Positions 4,118 through 6,155 of a stretch of DNA of 6,155 nucleotides are shown in pieces. The position numbers and the translations under genes are program-made. The DNA is from CAYHWW01 sp964360145 (GTDB taxonomy: Bacteria; Bdellovibrionota; UBA1018; CAYHWW01). Location: assembly GCA_964360145.1 (NCBI GenBank), contig CAYHWW010000191.1:1-6155 (forward strand). Direction: 5' to 3'. The notes beneath the pieces were generated by a model. That model ran no database searches. It had not been told where the DNA came from and was given only the letters and a program-made list of their open reading frames with translations. Every line of letters starts with the position of its first letter. The first letter of the stretch is position 1.

Positions 4118-6155
4118 CGGCGTTGGCCGGGGGTCAGTGCCGCCTTACAACTATCGTATGTGGCCCTGAAGAGACGATCCTGGGCGTGAAACTCTAGAGG
4201 CCGGCTTAAGGAGGGGCTCGTGAGGGTCACCATGAGAGCGCCGTCGTTGTTGACGTGGCCATCTAAGACCACTTCGACGTCCCGGATGGGTAGGCCCTCG
4301 TCTTGGGCTTCAGAGATGGCAGTCTCAGTGATGTCTGAGAGCATGCTGTCCAGTAGCCGGGCACCTAAGCCCAGTTTTATAGCAAGTTCGGTAACCAGCC
4401 CACGAAGCTGTGGGCTTACTGTGACCAGTGTATCGTTTGTAAGCAACAGGGAGTCGAGGATATCCTCGAGCTGATCATCCTCGATGGCAGCGAGGTGGGA
4501 TTCCATTGCGGGATTCAGATAGAAGATCCCACCGCTTCGTTGCACCCGATTCAGGAACGCATCAGGTACGCCGCGCGCACGAAGCATGCGCATGATCTCT
4601 TCAGTGGTGAGGCCATCGTAGATTGCCTGGGCTTCAGCGTCAGTTTTGCCGTCGAAGAGCTCATCGCCCAACTGGCCCGTGAACAGGATGGGATCCGTGA
4701 TACTGTAAGAGCGGCTGTCCAGGCCCTGCTGGGGGATGATGGCGTCTTCCATCATGACCTTGAACGAATCGAAGGCCTTCGGGTCCATGTCCGTAATCTC
4801 GTCGATGTGAAGGATGCCCTGAATAGTTTTGAGAGCAAGCGCCACGCGGCTAGGGTTTGCATTACCGGACCGGCCTTCAAACATAGTGATGATATCGGCT
4901 GGGGATTTATTGGCGGTATCGAAACGCAGTTTATGGCCATCATGGCCATAAAGGAGTCGGCTGAGTGCCTTAACCGTGTGGGATTTACCAGTACCCGTAC
5001 GGCCCACGATGAGGAACGAAGGGGGGGTGCCACGCATGCCGCTGCGGCGCCACGTCTTGATGCGGCGAATGAGTGGGTTGAGCACGCGGTCCTGGCCGAA
5101 GACCTCGGCCTGCATGTTCGTGAGCAGGTCACGGAAGGCGGGTTCGCCGCCGGGGCCTTCAAACCAAGTGGCCGTGCGGTTCAAGCGGGCCATCATGTAG
5201 GCCTGCGCGTCGCTTACCGTGATGGTGCTGAGGTGCTTGGGGTTGTGACCGCTGAACCAGAGGATGAGACGGTTTGAGATGCCCAAGATGGAAGCGGGCA
5301 TGGCGATGGGCGGGTTGTAGAAGAGGCGGCGCATTTTGATGAGGAAACGGATGGTGTCGTCGCTCATGTTCACACCGTAGGTTTCAAGCCACTGGCCGTC
5401 GGCCTTGCGGCGGGTGATCTGAAAGGCTTCCTCTTCAGAGACTTCAGGCACCGTCACCGGTTCCAGACGGCGTTCGGATGCGGCGTCGCCGCCGGTCCAT
5501 ACGTGGTATTCACCCTGGGTGGTTTTCGCTAGCAGCATGAAACCCGGGTCTTTACGCACTTCGAGCTCGTCCAACGGATTGCGGAAGCCCGTGGCGTCCA
5601 GGGGCTTCTTCAGGGTCTGTCGCACCAACTCAGGATAAGTGGCCACTTCGTCCAAGACGAAAATGGTGCGGCGGCCGATGCGGCGGTCGTAGGCGTCGGT
5701 GCGGTGGAATTCGGCGTGGGCGGCCTGGAAGAGGCCTGTAAGCACGTTTTGCATGCGAGTGTCCGCATTGGGCCAGGCGCCGCCTTCCGGCGTGGGGTCA
5801 GCGGCGAGGAGTTCCATGCTCACTTTCACGATGTCGACTTCACCGCTAACGAGCGCATCCCACATGAGTTGGAAAGGTGCTGGTTCGGTGGTGGCATCCG
5901 CCGAGCGTGGAGCGCCGTAAAGTGGCGTGCCATTGGGGGTGAGGCCGAGGATTTTCTTCATTTCGTCGGGTATGATGCCAAAGCTCGTCATGGCCACGAG
6001 AGGCATGGTGCCGAAGGATTTGCCAACGCCGGCTTCGCCCCGTTCCACAGCGTTGGGATATTCGGTTTTGCCGAAGACGCGCAGGGTTTCAGCGAGGATG
6101 CCCCTCGTGCGTGCCGTGAAGTCGCTGGTGACACGGCGGAGGGCTTCCGCGGTGA
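4114..6155 (-). CDS. Divergent ClpA/ClpB-type double AAA+ ATPase (5' end missing)
   Basis: The frame is open to the window edge. The in-frame GTG at 6048 sits only three codons before the first P-loop, and the codons beyond it still read like Clp sequence (VTSDFTARTRGIL against ClpB-type YTRDLTELAREGKL), so the true start lies outside. Residues below are counted from 6048. D1: Walker A GEAGVGKS 4-11, Walker B IFVLDE 129-134, then a segment matching ClpB 'ATTxxEY...ERRF' (KTTQGEY 175-181; SERRLEPV 191-198 with the arginine fingers). D2: VFGQD 316-320 as in ClpA, Walker A GRTGTGKS 349-356, Walker B ILHIDE 412-417, arginine finger in FLNR 498-501, sensor-2 GAR 562-564. The P-loop spacing minus the D1 insertion fits ClpA, so there is no M domain. 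The usual role is ATP-driven unfolding in the cytoplasm. Odd points: no GYVG pore loop in D2, TGQ in place of TSN at sensor 1, no IGL-type ClpP loop, and a D1 insertion. Hence a specialised Clp relative rather than ClpA itself. Confidence 0.88.
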   Translation of the reverse strand, partial: TAEALRRVTSDFTARTRGILAETLRVFGKTEYPNAVERGEAGVGKSFGTMPLVAMTSFGIIPDEMKKILGLTPNGTPLYGAPRSADATTEPAPFQLMWDALVSGEVDIVKVSMELLAADPTPEGGAWPNADTRMQNVLTGLFQAAHAEFHRTDAYDRRIGRRTIFVLDEVATYPELVRQTLKKPLDATGFRNPLDELEVRKDPGFMLLAKTTQGEYHVWTGGDAASERRLEPVTVPEVSEEEAFQITRRKADGQWLETYGVNMSDDTIRFLIKMRRLFYNPPIAMPASILGISNRLILWFSGHNPKHLSTITVSDAQAYMMARLNRTATWFEGPGGEPAFRDLLTNMQAEVFGQDRVLNPLIRRIKTWRRSGMRGTPPSFLIVGRTGTGKSHTVKALSRLLYGHDGHKLRFDTANKSPADIITMFEGRSGNANPSRVALALKTIQGILHIDEITDMDPKAFDSFKVMMEDAIIPQQGLDSRSYSITDPILFTGQLGDELFDGKTDAEAQAIYDGLTTEEIMRMLRARGVPDAFLNRVQRSGGIFYLNPAMESHLAAIEDDQLEDILDSLLLTNDTLVTVSPQLRGLVTELAIKLGLGARLLDSMLSDITETAISEAQDEGLPIRDVEVVLDGHVNNDGALMVTLTSPSLSRPLEFHAQDRLFRATYDSCKAALTPGQRR

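Noticed and set aside
4495..5277. 260-codon open frame on the plus strand
   Set aside because: It is antisense to the D1/D2 region of the Clp-like ATPase, whose motifs are unmistakable. Its translation has no signal, motif or ribosome site; it arises from G+C-rich codon bias.
6046..6048. GTG as the start of the ATPase gene
   Set aside because: It lies three codons before the D1 P-loop, and coding continues upstream to the window edge without a stop, so the gene is truncated by the window rather than starting here.

Overview
The window (6155 bp) reads as bacterial chromosome from a Gram-negative organism of moderately high G+C. It holds three secreted proteins with Sec-type signal peptides, one lipobox lipoprotein, and part of a divergent ClpA/ClpB-type AAA+ ATPase. 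Secreted DUF1566-like (Lcl C-terminal-like) proteins are common in Bdellovibrionota and other former deltaproteobacteria, so such a host is plausible, but nothing here fixes the taxon. I see no rRNA, tRNA, CRISPR array, insertion sequence or integrase.

Left half (plus strand). Bases 1-63 may be the tail of an upstream gene. Gene 1 (144-1253) encodes a 369-aa secreted protein that I do not recognise. After a 94-bp gap with a possible promoter comes a two-gene operon. Gene 2 (1348-1902) encodes one DUF1566-like domain and gene 3 (1899-3209) encodes two. The two genes overlap by ATGA and share related signal peptides, so they look like a tandem duplication followed by an internal domain duplication. 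Each of the three domains opens with the same 37-residue block, which is much better conserved than the rest.

Right half (minus strand). A gene open to the right edge (4114 to beyond 6155) encodes a two-module AAA+ protein. Its architecture matches ClpA: D1, then D2, with no room for a ClpB coiled-coil M domain. Both P-loops, both Walker B motifs, the arginine fingers and the D2 GAR sensor-2 are present. The D2 GYVG pore loop, the sensor-1 Asn and the ClpP-docking IGL-type tripeptide are not seen, and D1 carries an extra stretch of roughly 55 residues. A perfect 30-bp palindrome overlaps its stop codon, and 78 bp downstream lies a 263-aa lipoprotein gene (3244-4035) that converges on gene 3 across 34 bp.

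How the genes cooperate is not evident. The plus-strand genes look like an exported adhesin or lectin-like set. The minus-strand pair (cytoplasmic ATPase, then lipoprotein) could be co-transcribed. The most unusual items are the altered Clp-type ATPase, the DUF1566-like tandem family and the palindrome between ATPase and lipoprotein.
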